In this document: positions 45,194 through 53,304 of the stretch, piece by piece
Position numbering within the stretch: the stretch's first letter is position 1
Layout of the letters: every line of letters starts with the position of its first letter
Source: Micromonospora cremea
GTDB lineage: Bacteria > Actinomycetota > Actinomycetes > Mycobacteriales > Micromonosporaceae
Reading direction: 5' to 3'
NCBI RefSeq assembly: GCF_900143515.1
Contig: NZ_FSQT01000001.1
Span: 1,922,001 to 1,986,000 of the forward strand
Length of the DNA: 64,000 bases
The notes under the pieces: generated by a model
Told to the model about the DNA's origin: nothing
The model's input: only the letters and a program-made list of their open reading frames with translations
Database searches by the model: none
Made by a program: the position numbers and the translations under genes

Positions 45194-45901
45194 GTGACCG
45201 TGTCCGACCCCACGCCGCCAGACCGTGAGCAGGGGAACGACTCCCGGCACGGCCGGTTGACCGCCCGCGCCCACCCGCCGGTGGCGCCGGCGCCCGCCGG
45301 GCTGATGCCGCTGAGCGCCCCCGGCGGTGGGCTGTTGGCGATGGTGTACGCCCCGGAGCCCGCCGCCGACGACGCCGCGTACCGGCTGGTGGTGCTGCTG
45401 CACGGGGCGGGCGGCTCCGCGCGGCAGGGCCTGGACCTGCTGCTGCCGGTCGCCGACGCACACCACCTGCTGCTGGTCGCCCCGCAGGCGGCCGCCAGCA
45501 GCTGGGACCTGATCGCCGGGGGCTTCGGGGTGGACGTGCGGCGCATCGACGGGCTGCTGGCCAACGTCTTCGACGGCTACCCGGTACGCGACGTGACGTT
45601 CGGCGGGTTCTCCGACGGCGCCTCGTACGCGCTCTCGCTCGGCCTGACCAACGGCGACCTGGTCGACGCGGTGCTGGCCTTCTCCCCCGGTTTCGCCGCG
45701 CCGCTGGCGACCCAGGGCCGGCCACGGATCTTCGTCTCGCACGGGGTGGACGACCGCGTCCTGCCGATCGACGTGTGCAGCCGCCGGCTCGTCCCGCACC
45801 TGCACGACCTCGGCTACGACGTCACCTACGAGGAGTTCCCCGGCGGCCACGAAATTCCCACCCCGATACGGGAGTCCGCCACCGCCTGGCTGACCACCTG
45901 A
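45194..45901 (+). CDS. alpha/beta hydrolase, carboxylesterase/phospholipase-like
   Basis: GTG 45194 follows GAGGAG and gives 235 aa. The catalytic triad is visible: Ser in FGGFSDGASYAL, Asp in GVDDRVLPI, and His in PGGHEIP. The oxyanion strand VVLLHGAGGSARQGLDLLLPVAD is of the esterase PHB depolymerase/phospholipase type. There is no signal peptide, so it acts in the cytosol. It lies 70 bases after the LacI-type gene, and co-transcription is possible. Substrate unknown. Confidence 0.85.
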   Translation: MTVSDPTPPDREQGNDSRHGRLTARAHPPVAPAPAGLMPLSAPGGGLLAMVYAPEPAADDAAYRLVVLLHGAGGSARQGLDLLLPVADAHHLLLVAPQAAASSWDLIAGGFGVDVRRIDGLLANVFDGYPVRDVTFGGFSDGASYALSLGLTNGDLVDAVLAFSPGFAAPLATQGRPRIFVSHGVDDRVLPIDVCSRRLVPHLHDLGYDVTYEEFPGGHEIPTPIRESATAWLTT

Positions 45902-45922
45902 GCCCGACCGCCCGGGTGCGGG

Positions 45923-47044
45923 TCAGAGCGGGGGAAGGCCGAGGGCGTCGTCCACCCGGGTGAGGACGGCGACGTCGTCGTCGGGGTTGACGCCGCGCAA
46001 CAGGTCGATGGCCGTGGCCCGGACCTGGCCGATGATCATGGCGAGCGGGAGGGTCTGGGTCGGCCCGAAGAGCTGTCCGGCGGTGTGCACGGCGGCCAGC
46101 GCCGCCTCGTTCGCCCGGTCGGCGTGCCGGTCGGCTGCCTCGTCCTGCCCGTCCAGGTCGGCCGCGAGGGCCGCACCGGCCTCCCGGACCGCCTCGGCCA
46201 GCGCACGGAGGGCCGCGCCCAGCTCGGGGGGCGCCGGGGATTGCAGCCGGCTGAGTGTCACCCCGGCGCGGGCCAGCACCCGGACGTTGCGTACCGCGTA
46301 GTCGATCTGCCGGATCGACTCGTCCACCGACCGCAGCCGGCCGATGTGCCGGCGCCGGCGCACGTTGAGCCGCAGCGCCTCGCCGGCCGCGAGCACCCCG
46401 TCGCGCAGCCCGTCGACCCGGGCGTCCATGCCGCGCGCCCGGGTCAGCGCGGCGACCGCCCCGGGCTCGTCGCGGCGATCCAGCGCATCGGCGATCCCGC
46501 CCAGCAGTCCGGCCAGCTCGTCGAAGGTCCGGCGTACCTCGGCGACCAGCGGGGCCAGCGGGTGCCGGGCGTCGACGAGCAGACTGACGGCGAGCGCGAC
46601 CGCGCCGCCGATCAGCGCGTCGACGAAGCGGAACGGCACCAGCGACCCGTCCGGCGGTGCGACCACCACCAGGTAGAGCGCGGAGACCGCGGCCTGCACC
46701 AACGTCACGCCGGTGGCGCCGAAGGCCGCCGAGAGCAGGACGGTGAGCAGGATGACGGTGAACACCGTCCAGGTGCTGCCCGTGCCCAGCGCCTGCACCA
46801 CCAGGTCCGCCACCAGCACGCCGGCGGCGACACCGAGGACGACCTCGACGGCCCGCCGGATCCGTTGTCCCCGGGCCTGGCCGAGGACGATGAGCGCCGC
46901 CGCCGGGGCGAAGAAGGGCTGCGGGTGCCCGACCAGCCGGGTGGCGAGCAGCCAGGCCACGGTCGCCGCGAGAGTCGTCTCCAGCACCGGCCGCCAGTCC
47001 CGGCGCAGCCGGTCACCGGCGACCCGCAGTCCCCTGAACCGCAC
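45923..47044 (-). CDS. FUSC/ArAE family membrane protein
   Basis: GTG 47044, preceded by GGAAGG, gives 373 aa; a start 33 bases upstream is possible. Six membrane helices come first (VLETTLAATVAWLLATRLVG, FFAPAAALIVLG, VEVVLGVAAGVLVADLVV, and so on). A long cytoplasmic helical domain then runs from about residue 175, rich in Arg/Glu/Ala. This is the layout of FUSC or aromatic-acid exporter proteins. The exported compound is unknown. It is divergent from the AraC gene. Confidence 0.85.
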   Translation of the reverse strand: MRFRGLRVAGDRLRRDWRPVLETTLAATVAWLLATRLVGHPQPFFAPAAALIVLGQARGQRIRRAVEVVLGVAAGVLVADLVVQALGTGSTWTVFTVILLTVLLSAAFGATGVTLVQAAVSALYLVVVAPPDGSLVPFRFVDALIGGAVALAVSLLVDARHPLAPLVAEVRRTFDELAGLLGGIADALDRRDEPGAVAALTRARGMDARVDGLRDGVLAAGEALRLNVRRRRHIGRLRSVDESIRQIDYAVRNVRVLARAGVTLSRLQSPAPPELGAALRALAEAVREAGAALAADLDGQDEAADRHADRANEAALAAVHTAGQLFGPTQTLPLAMIIGQVRATAIDLLRGVNPDDDVAVLTRVDDALGLPPL

Positions 47045-47111
47045 CTTCGCCCACCTTCCGCACCACGTCACCGGCACCGCGAGTCCCCTCGCGATCGTCT
47101 ACCATCGCGCG

Positions 47112-48050
47112 GTGGACCCCCTCACCGGGCTGCTCGACGGCCCCCGGGCCCGGGGCGCCTTCCTGCTCCGCTCGGTACTCGAGCCGCCGTACGCGCTACG
47201 GATCGAGGACCGAGCGCCGCTGACCGTCGTGGCGCTGGTCAGCGGCACCGCCTGGCTCGTACCGGACGACGCCGCCTCGGCGGCGCTGCGCCCCGGCGAC
47301 GTGGCGGTGCTGCGCGGGCCGGACGGTTACCTCGTCGCCGACGATCCGGCCACCCCACCGCAGGTGGTGATCCATCCCGGTCAGCGCTGCACCACCCTGC
47401 GCGGCGAGCCACTGACCGAGTCGATGGCGCTGGGCGTACGCACCTGGGGCACCGGCCCACACGGGTCGACCGTGCTGCTGACCGGCACGTACCAGCTGCC
47501 CGGCGAGGTGAGCCGGCGGCTGCTCACCGCGCTGCCGCCGCTGCTGGTGGTGCCCGCCGACGAGTGGCGCAGCCCGCTGGTCCCGCTGCTGGCGCAGGAG
47601 GTGGCCCGGGACGCGCCCGGCCAGGCGGCGGTCCTGGACCGGCTGCTGGACCTGCTGCTGATCGGCGCGCTGCGCGCCTGGTTCGGCCGCCCGGACGCGG
47701 CGCCGGGCTGGTACCGGGCGGCCGGCGACCCGGTGGTCGGCCCGGCAATGCGGCTGCTGGAGAACGACCCGGCCCGACCGTGGACGGTCGCCGCGCTCGC
47801 CGCCGAGGTGGGCGTCTCCCGGGCGGTGCTGGCCCGCCGGTTCACCGACCTGGTCGGTGAGCCCCCGATGGCGTACCTGACCGGGTGGCGGCTGGCCCTC
47901 GCCGCGGACCTGTTGCGCGAACCGGACGCGACGCTGGGCGCGGTGGCCCGCCGGGTCGGCTACGCCAGCCCGTTCGCGCTGAGCACCGCGTTTCGTCGGG
48001 TCCGCGGGATCAGCCCGAGCCAGCACCGGGTCGGCGCCACCGTCGACTGA
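47112..48050 (+). CDS. AraC-family transcriptional regulator
   Basis: GTG 47112, with a TACCAT -10 box just upstream (47100-47105), points to a leaderless message. The 312-aa protein has an N-terminal cupin domain (LRIEDRAPLTVVALVSGTAWLVPDD, ALRPGDVAVLRGPDGYLVADDP). The C-terminal AraC double helix-turn-helix is WTVAALAAEVGVSRAVLARRFTDLVGEPPMAYLTGWRLALAADLL, ending GYASPFALSTAFRRVRGISPSQHR. It is divergent from the FUSC exporter, its most obvious target. Confidence 0.9.
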   Translation: MDPLTGLLDGPRARGAFLLRSVLEPPYALRIEDRAPLTVVALVSGTAWLVPDDAASAALRPGDVAVLRGPDGYLVADDPATPPQVVIHPGQRCTTLRGEPLTESMALGVRTWGTGPHGSTVLLTGTYQLPGEVSRRLLTALPPLLVVPADEWRSPLVPLLAQEVARDAPGQAAVLDRLLDLLLIGALRAWFGRPDAAPGWYRAAGDPVVGPAMRLLENDPARPWTVAALAAEVGVSRAVLARRFTDLVGEPPMAYLTGWRLALAADLLREPDATLGAVARRVGYASPFALSTAFRRVRGISPSQHRVGATVD

Positions 48051-48062
48051 TCGCCGGCGGGG

Positions 48063-48692
48063 TCAGCTCCCGGTCAGGGCGTGCAGCAGCGTGCGGACGG
48101 CGGCGGTCAGGTCGGCCCGGCTGGCCGGGCTGCCGGGCTCCGGGGCGGTGAGCGCGCCGGCGCCGACCAGCCGGTCGAAGAGCAGCCCGTCCACGAACGC
48201 GACGAACTGGTCGCCCTGCCGGTGCGGGTCGGTGGCGCCGGCCCGGGTCAGCAGGTCGCGGGCCTGGACCCGCAGGCCGGTGCCGTGGTGCAGGATGCCG
48301 CGCAGCTCGGGACGGTGCACGGCCTCCAGCAGGCAGGCGTAGCGGGCCAGCGTCCGGCTGCGTCCGGTGCTCAGCCAGCGGTCGAGCACCTGGGCGACGC
48401 CGGCGGCGAGCCGGTCGAGGTCGTCGCCGTCGAGCCGGGGACCCGGCGCCGGTGGTGGCGTGCCGGTCGGCAGGTCGTACGCCGCCAGGTCGGCGCGATC
48501 CCGTTCGGCGAGCCGTTCCACCACCGCCTCGATCAGCGCCTGCCGGGTCCGCAGGTACGCGGAGGTGGTGCCGGGCGGCATGTCGGCGCGGCCGTCCACC
48601 GCCCGGTGCGTCAGCGCTCGCATGCCGCCGTCGGCGATCAGCTCGATGGCCGCGTCGGCCAGCAGCGCGATCCGGTTCGTCCGGGCCGTCAC
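48063..48692 (-). CDS. TetR-family transcriptional regulator
   Basis: A 209-aa repressor. The N-terminal helix-turn-helix is NRIALLADAAIELIADGGMRALTHRAVDGRADMPPGTTSAYLRTRQALIEAV, where the third helix carries PPGTTSAYL. A helical ligand pocket follows (VLDRWLSTGRSRTLARYACLLEAV, and VAFVDGLLFDRLVGAGAL). It is divergent from the FAD monooxygenase, and the TTCTACAG-CTGTAGAA palindrome between them is the natural operator. The monooxygenase substrate or product is the likely inducer. Confidence 0.92.
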   Translation of the reverse strand: MTARTNRIALLADAAIELIADGGMRALTHRAVDGRADMPPGTTSAYLRTRQALIEAVVERLAERDRADLAAYDLPTGTPPPAPGPRLDGDDLDRLAAGVAQVLDRWLSTGRSRTLARYACLLEAVHRPELRGILHHGTGLRVQARDLLTRAGATDPHRQGDQFVAFVDGLLFDRLVGAGALTAPEPGSPASRADLTAAVRTLLHALTGS

Positions 48693-48731
48693 GCACCTCC
48701 CCCTTTCCGATGGTCCGCAGTAGTATCACCC

Positions 48732-48747
48732 TTCTACAGCTGTAGAA
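48732..48747. promoter_or_regulatory. perfect TetR-type operator palindrome
   Basis: TTCTACAG is followed at once by its reverse complement CTGTAGAA. The 16-bp dyad is AT-rich against its surroundings and lies between the divergent tetR and FAD-monooxygenase genes, 11 bases before the ATG at 48759. Confidence 0.8.
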
Positions 48748-48758
48748 AGGCGGTCGAC

Positions 48759-49922
48759 ATGGACGACCCGCACGCGGTGGTGGTCGGCGCCGGGATCGGC
48801 GGGCTGAGCGCGGCGCTCGCCCTGCACCGACACGGATGGCGGGTCACCGTCCTGGAGCGCGCCGCCGAGCTGCGCGAGGTCGGCGCCGGGCTCACCCTGA
48901 TGGCGAACGCGCTGCGCGCGCTGGACGCGCTCGGTCTCGGCCCGGCCGTCCTCGAAGGCGAGCACGCCGAGGCGCCCGGCGGGATCCGCGACCGGCACGG
49001 CCGGTGGCTGTCCAGGGTGGACGGAGCGGAGATGACCCGCCAGCTGGGCACCACGGCGCTCGGCGTGCACCGGGCCACCCTGCACCGCATCCTGCGCGAG
49101 GCGCTGCCGGCCTCGTCGCTGCGGACCCGGGCCGAGGTGGAGCACGTCGAGCCCGGCCCGGAGCGCGCCGACGTGCGCTACCGGACGCCCGACGGCCGGC
49201 GGACGCTCACCGCCGACCTGGTGGTCGGCGCCGACGGCCTGCGCAGCCGGCTGCGCGCCCAGCTCTGGCCGCAGACCCCCGCCCCGGCGTACGCGGGCTC
49301 GACTGCTTGGCGGGCCGCCATCGCGTTCCCCGAGCCGGTGCCGGCGGCGATCAGCTGGGGTCCGGCGGCCGAGTTCGGCATGGTGCCGCTCGGCGCCGGT
49401 CAGGTCTACTGGTACGCCGCGCTCACCGCCCCGCCCGGCGGCCACGCCCCGGACGAGCTGGCCGCCGTCCGGGAGCGCTTCGGCGACTGGCACGCCCCCA
49501 TCCCGGAGCTGCTGGCGGCGACCCCACCCGGGGTCGTACTGCGCAACGACATCTACCACCTGGCCACCCCGCTCCCCTCGTACGTGCGGGGGCGCGTGGT
49601 CCTGCTCGGCGACGCCGCACACGCGATGACGCCCAACCTCGGGCAGGGCGCCGGCCAGGCCATCGAGGACGCGGTGGTGCTCGGTGCGGTCTGCAGAGGC
49701 GGCCTCGACGGGCTGCCGGCCGCCCTGGCGGAGTACGACCGACTGCGTCGCCCCCGCAGCCAGGCTCTCGCCCGGGCCGCCTTCCGCGCCGGCCGGTACG
49801 GCCAGCAGCTCCGCAACCCTGTCGCCGTGGCGGTGCGGGACGCCGCGTTGCGGCTCACCCCGGCCCGGGCGGCACTTCGCGGGATGGCCCGCTACGCCGA
49901 CTGGCGGCCTCCAGCGGGCTGA
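48759..49922 (+). CDS. FAD-dependent aromatic hydroxylase (PHBH/salicylate hydroxylase type)
   Basis: A 387-aa class A flavoprotein monooxygenase starting at ATG 48759. It has the dinucleotide fold VVVGAGIGGLSAALALHRHGW and LERAAELREVGAGLTL with the ribose-binding Glu. The DG motif is LVVGADGLRSRLR and the second FAD motif is RGRVVLLGDAAHAMTPNLGQGAGQAIEDA. It hydroxylates an aromatic or polycyclic substrate with NAD(P)H and oxygen. The divergent TetR gene and operator indicate substrate-induced expression. Fast-evolving enzymes of this kind also inactivate antibiotics such as tetracyclines or rifamycins, but nothing here identifies the substrate. Confidence 0.9.
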   Translation: MDDPHAVVVGAGIGGLSAALALHRHGWRVTVLERAAELREVGAGLTLMANALRALDALGLGPAVLEGEHAEAPGGIRDRHGRWLSRVDGAEMTRQLGTTALGVHRATLHRILREALPASSLRTRAEVEHVEPGPERADVRYRTPDGRRTLTADLVVGADGLRSRLRAQLWPQTPAPAYAGSTAWRAAIAFPEPVPAAISWGPAAEFGMVPLGAGQVYWYAALTAPPGGHAPDELAAVRERFGDWHAPIPELLAATPPGVVLRNDIYHLATPLPSYVRGRVVLLGDAAHAMTPNLGQGAGQAIEDAVVLGAVCRGGLDGLPAALAEYDRLRRPRSQALARAAFRAGRYGQQLRNPVAVAVRDAALRLTPARAALRGMARYADWRPPAG

Positions 49923-49941
49923 GCCGGTCCCGGCGGTCGTC

Positions 49942-50364
49942 TCAGCCGGCGGTGGCCGTGCCGGCGTACCCGGTTGCGGCGAGGAACCGGGTCAGCACCT
50001 CGACGGTGCCCGGTGTGTAGGGGCGGCCGTCGAGCACCTCGCCGCGGGGCACGAAGACCATCGCCGCCCCCTCGCCGAGCACCACGTCCTCCTGGCGGGC
50101 CCCGGTGCCGCCGATGAAGTAGTGCTTGACCCGCCCCAGCTCCGGCAGCGGCTGCACCGCGTACGGGCGCAGCGGGCCGTCGGCGCGCAGGCCGGTCTCC
50201 TCCCACAGCTCCCGCTCGGCGGTCTGCTCCGGCGTCTCCCCTGCCTCGGCGTGCCCGCCGGGCAACCCCCACACGTTGGGGTGGTAGCGGGCGTTGCCGT
50301 CGCGCAGTTGCAGCAACAGTCGTCCATCGGAATCCACCAGCAGCACACACGCGATCACGATCAT
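49942..50364 (-). CDS. NUDIX hydrolase
   Basis: A 140-aa MutT-like pyrophosphohydrolase. The NUDIX box is complete (GGHAEAGETPEQTAERELWEETGL), with the metal-binding REL-EE residues. The N-terminal strand is IVIACVLLVDSDGRLLLQLRDGN, and NVWGLPGG precedes the box. KHYFIGGTG after it is typical of sanitising enzymes that cleave nucleoside diphosphate derivatives. It is convergent with the monooxygenase gene and is probably transcribed alone. Confidence 0.88.
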   Translation of the reverse strand: MIVIACVLLVDSDGRLLLQLRDGNARYHPNVWGLPGGHAEAGETPEQTAERELWEETGLRADGPLRPYAVQPLPELGRVKHYFIGGTGARQEDVVLGEGAAMVFVPRGEVLDGRPYTPGTVEVLTRFLAATGYAGTATAG

Positions 50365-50451
50365 TTCCGGAGCCTAGGCCGGGCGGGTGACACTGTCGGG
50401 TAGGCGCTGACGCGTCGGCAGTGGGGTGGACACGCCCTACCCTCGGATGAT

Positions 50452-51030
50452 ATGCGGTGGCGAATCGGTTACCGACTGCGCAACGCGCTCATCGTCGGCG
50501 GCACCGTCGGGATGGGCCTGTTCGGCTGGCAGACGTTGACCGCCGACGTGCCGAGCCGGCCCCCCGCCGTCGACGTCTGCAGTCTCGTCCGCCCCGAGAC
50601 GATCGCCCGGCTGGTGCCCGAGGCGTCGCCGCCGACGATCGAGCCCGGCAACGGGGGATACATCTGGTGCGTATACTCCGGATCGGTGGGTGCGGGCGAC
50701 GACCGGGCCGAGGTGGAGCTCTGGTTCGGTTACCACCGCCTCACCCGGGCGGAGGGCGAGTCCGCGGTGCAACGGGCCCGCGACGAAGCGCGCGCCTGGA
50801 GATGCATGATCTGCCGACCACGTCCGACGCCGGTCCGGATCGGCGACGAGTCCTACGAGTACGGCCGCACCGGCAACGACGGGCGGCAGTCGGCACAGGT
50901 CACGGCTCGGGTCGGCACGGTCGCGATCGTGGCCGAACTGGACACGCCCTACGCGTCCCGGGATGCCATTTTCGAGGCCGTGCGGAGTTTGGCGCAGGAG
51001 GTGGCCGCGCGATGCCACGCAAGATGCTGA
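50452..51030 (+). CDS. anchored or secreted DUF3558-like protein (192 aa)
   Basis: An N-terminal hydrophobic helix (NALIVGGTVGMGLFGWQTL, residues 10-30) anchors or exports the protein. The mature part opens with VDVCSLVRPETIARLVPEASPP, followed by GGYIWCVYSG. This pairs two Cys, as in the DUF3558 family of actinobacterial surface proteins. VAIVAELDTPYASRDAIFEAVRSLAQEVAARC is the usual terminal helix. It overlaps the next gene by 19 bases, and both encode surface proteins. Confidence 0.65.
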   Translation: MRWRIGYRLRNALIVGGTVGMGLFGWQTLTADVPSRPPAVDVCSLVRPETIARLVPEASPPTIEPGNGGYIWCVYSGSVGAGDDRAEVELWFGYHRLTRAEGESAVQRARDEARAWRCMICRPRPTPVRIGDESYEYGRTGNDGRQSAQVTARVGTVAIVAELDTPYASRDAIFEAVRSLAQEVAARCHARC

Positions 51031-51740
51031 GCGAGTCGGACCCCGTGCTGGTGCTCGTCGCCGTCACCCTCTTCCTGGGCGGCTACGCCCTGGGCAAGGT
51101 TGCCGCCACACCGGTGGAGCGCGCCCAGACCACGGTCGTGGACCGGTTGGTCGAGCCGGTACCGATACCCCCGTTGCCGGTGGCACCCCACTATCCACTG
51201 TCGACGCCGCGGCAACTGCCGTCGTCCACCGGATCGCCTGTCGGCGCGCAGTTCGCCCCGGGCGAGGCGACGCCCCTCGGCGAGCCGGGGCCGCCGGTCG
51301 CGGTGCTGGTACCCCGGGGCACCGAGTGGCGTTGCCTGGTGTTCAGTCTTGCCGGCACCGGCACCGCGTCGACCGCCGAGTGGGAGTGCTCCGAGGGGTC
51401 CCGGGACACCACCGGCAAGGGGACCTCGCTGCGCGTGCTGCTCGCACCGTGCCCGCAGCTGTGCGACGCCCAGGCGAGAGCCCGGTTACGGCCGCCCTTC
51501 GTGGACCGGCCCACCCGGGCAGTCGACGACACCACCTGGCTCGCCGACGGCTCGATCGCACCGGATCAGCTGAACGGCCCGGCCCTGCACCTGATGGAGC
51601 ACGTCTGGGCGGCGCCGGCCGGACTGCTGGGACCGGGCTCCCCGGGCCAGACCCTCTACGTGGCGGCCCGCGTGACGAACCGGCCCGCCGACCGGGCAAC
51701 CGCGGAAAAGATCATGAGCAGCCTGCGCAGCCAGATGTAG
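51012..51740 (+). CDS. membrane-anchored extracytoplasmic protein (242 aa)
   Basis: ATG 51012 has GGAGG ten bases upstream, inside the end of the previous gene. One helix near the N-terminus (PVLVLVAVTLFLGGYALG) is followed by a Pro-rich stalk (about 45-75) and a Cys-containing domain (EWRCLVF, WECSEG, APCPQLCDA), suggesting disulfides outside the cell. The C-terminal AARVTNRPADRATAEKIMSSLR resembles the end of the preceding DUF3558-like protein, so the pair may be distant paralogues. Family unknown. Confidence 0.65.
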   Translation: MPRKMLSESDPVLVLVAVTLFLGGYALGKVAATPVERAQTTVVDRLVEPVPIPPLPVAPHYPLSTPRQLPSSTGSPVGAQFAPGEATPLGEPGPPVAVLVPRGTEWRCLVFSLAGTGTASTAEWECSEGSRDTTGKGTSLRVLLAPCPQLCDAQARARLRPPFVDRPTRAVDDTTWLADGSIAPDQLNGPALHLMEHVWAAPAGLLGPGSPGQTLYVAARVTNRPADRATAEKIMSSLRSQM

Positions 51741-51874
51741 CGCCGAGGCGCGTGAAAAATCGCGTTGAGCCCAAAACTCCAGAGTAGTCATTTGTGCCGG
51801 CGCCGGCCTCGGCCGAACATGACAGCACACCGGTAATATCGGCGACCGCGTTGTGACTGATCGCCGACTGCTCG

Positions 51875-51890
51875 TGTGAATGCGATCACA
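51875..51890. promoter_or_regulatory. Crp-like site upstream of the LppM-like gene
   Basis: TGTGA-ATGCGA-TCACA matches the consensus half sites and spacing of Crp/GlxR-family regulators exactly. It is 13 bases from the ATG at 51903, so a bound protein would cover the start region and more likely repress. The DNA around it is AT-richer than usual for the window. Confidence 0.6.
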
Positions 51891-51902
51891 CACACTGAGC
51901 GC

Positions 51903-52805
51903 ATGAACAGGAGAGTCAACCGCGGTAGGGCACTCCGCGTCGCGGTGTGTCTCCTCCTTCTCGCCGTTCTGAGCGGCTGCATTCAGGACGGTCGAGGGCG
52001 CAGCGTTCTCGTCCGGCACGCACCGCCAACGCCCGATATCGTCGTACCAGTATTTCCGGGACTGGAACGACCCGTGTTCACCCGATTCTGGGCCGCTCAA
52101 CTCAACATGGGGCTCACCGTCAACACCGACGACACAGTCGACGGGCAGCTGCTGCTGACTGCTCACAGGTCCCGGCTGGTCGCCTTGAACAAGAATATCC
52201 CGGCGGCCATCGCCGAGTTGCGCCAGAACATCCCCGCGCTGCCGCCCGGCGAGGAGACCGGCTACGAGGACGGCAATCTCTTCGGCACCCAGATCAGTTA
52301 CCGCAAGGCACCACTGACGACCTTCGACCGCGAGAGCATGAAACTGGTCCGGGACAACGATTTCTACCGCTTCACGCTGCCGCTCGATCCGACGAAATAC
52401 GGCAGAAAAGCAGCCGAACAGAATCCGCAAAACCAGCAGGCATTCCTCAAGCTGATGTCGTTCGAGATCTCGGTGACATTTCCCGGCCGAGTGATCGACA
52501 CCAATGGCACCGTCAACGGCCGGTCGGTCAGCTGGAAGGTGAACTCCAACCAGGACAAGCCGATCGAGCTGCGGGCCGTCGCCGAGGCACCGCCCCGACC
52601 GTCGGCCTCGCCGGTCGCCGCCGCCGACGGAGGCGGGTTCCCCTGGCTGCTGATCGTCGGCGGGCTGCTCCTCCTGCTGCTGCTCGCCGCGGTGGGCGTA
52701 CTCCTGCTGCGTCGCCGCCGCCCGGCGGCGCCCGCCGCACCGGGCGCGACCGCAACGGGACCGACCTCGCCGGGCCCGCCCGCCGGCGCGCCCGGGCCCG
52801 GCTGA
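51903..52805 (+). CDS. LppM-like lipoprotein with C-terminal membrane anchor
   Basis: A 300-aa protein starting at ATG 51903. A lipobox LAVLSGC follows a hydrophobic signal, so the mature N-terminus should be lipidated. After it, LNMGLTVNTDDTVDGQLLLTAH resembles the LppM (DUF3153) domain. Near residues 247-270 a second hydrophobic helix (FPWLLIVGGLLLLLLLAAVGVLLL) is followed by RRRR and a Pro/Ala-rich tail facing the cytoplasm. It ends 140 bases before the first eCIS gene, and a role in anchoring or releasing that particle is possible but not shown. Confidence 0.7.
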   Translation: MNRRVNRGRALRVAVCLLLLAVLSGCIQDGRGRSVLVRHAPPTPDIVVPVFPGLERPVFTRFWAAQLNMGLTVNTDDTVDGQLLLTAHRSRLVALNKNIPAAIAELRQNIPALPPGEETGYEDGNLFGTQISYRKAPLTTFDRESMKLVRDNDFYRFTLPLDPTKYGRKAAEQNPQNQQAFLKLMSFEISVTFPGRVIDTNGTVNGRSVSWKVNSNQDKPIELRAVAEAPPRPSASPVAAADGGGFPWLLIVGGLLLLLLLAAVGVLLLRRRRPAAPAAPGATATGPTSPGPPAGAPGPG

Positions 52806-52947
52806 TCCATCCGGTGGCCGGCCCTGCCGGCCACGCCCTGCCCCGGCCGCCCGGCCACGACGGCGACCGGCCCCGGTGCTCCCACCCGGGAGCACCGGAC
52901 CTCACCACCACATCCCGGTCGCACCATCGCAGAAAAGGGGGATCGCC

Positions 52948-53292
52948 GTGAACGATCTCTTCACCTGGGCCGCCCTGGGCAGCCTCGCCGGCGCAAGCGC
53001 CGCCACCCTGCTGGCCACCAACGTCATCGGCGGGCTGATCGGCCCCAGCGGCGACAAGATCCGCAAGTGGATCGCCATCGGCATCGCGCTCCTGCTGTCC
53101 TACGTGACCGCGGCGTTCGCCGACGACGCCGGCGGCGAAAAGTGGATCATCGCGTTCTTCAACGCACTGGTGATCTTCTCCGCCGCGCTCGGCGTCAACC
53201 AGTTCCCGCCCGGCAACCGGCAGGCGACCCAGCCGTCGCCGACCCAGGTCGCGCAGGGTCGCGAGCCCCGTGTCTTCCGGTCCTGGGTCTGA
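52948..53292 (+). CDS. small membrane protein at the head of the eCIS operon
   Basis: GTG 52948 with AAAAGGGGG gives 114 aa. Three hydrophobic segments are visible: FTWAALGSLAGASAATLLATNVIGG, WIAIGIALLLSYVTAAF and WIIAFFNALVIFSAALGV. A short polar tail then runs to the end. Size and topology are holin-like, but no family is recognised. Its position, 12 bases before the next membrane protein gene and in line with the sheath and tube genes, suggests a particle-associated membrane function such as docking or release. Confidence 0.65.
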   Translation: MNDLFTWAALGSLAGASAATLLATNVIGGLIGPSGDKIRKWIAIGIALLLSYVTAAFADDAGGEKWIIAFFNALVIFSAALGVNQFPPGNRQATQPSPTQVAQGREPRVFRSWV

Positions 53293-53304
53293 AGGGGTGA
53301 CGTC

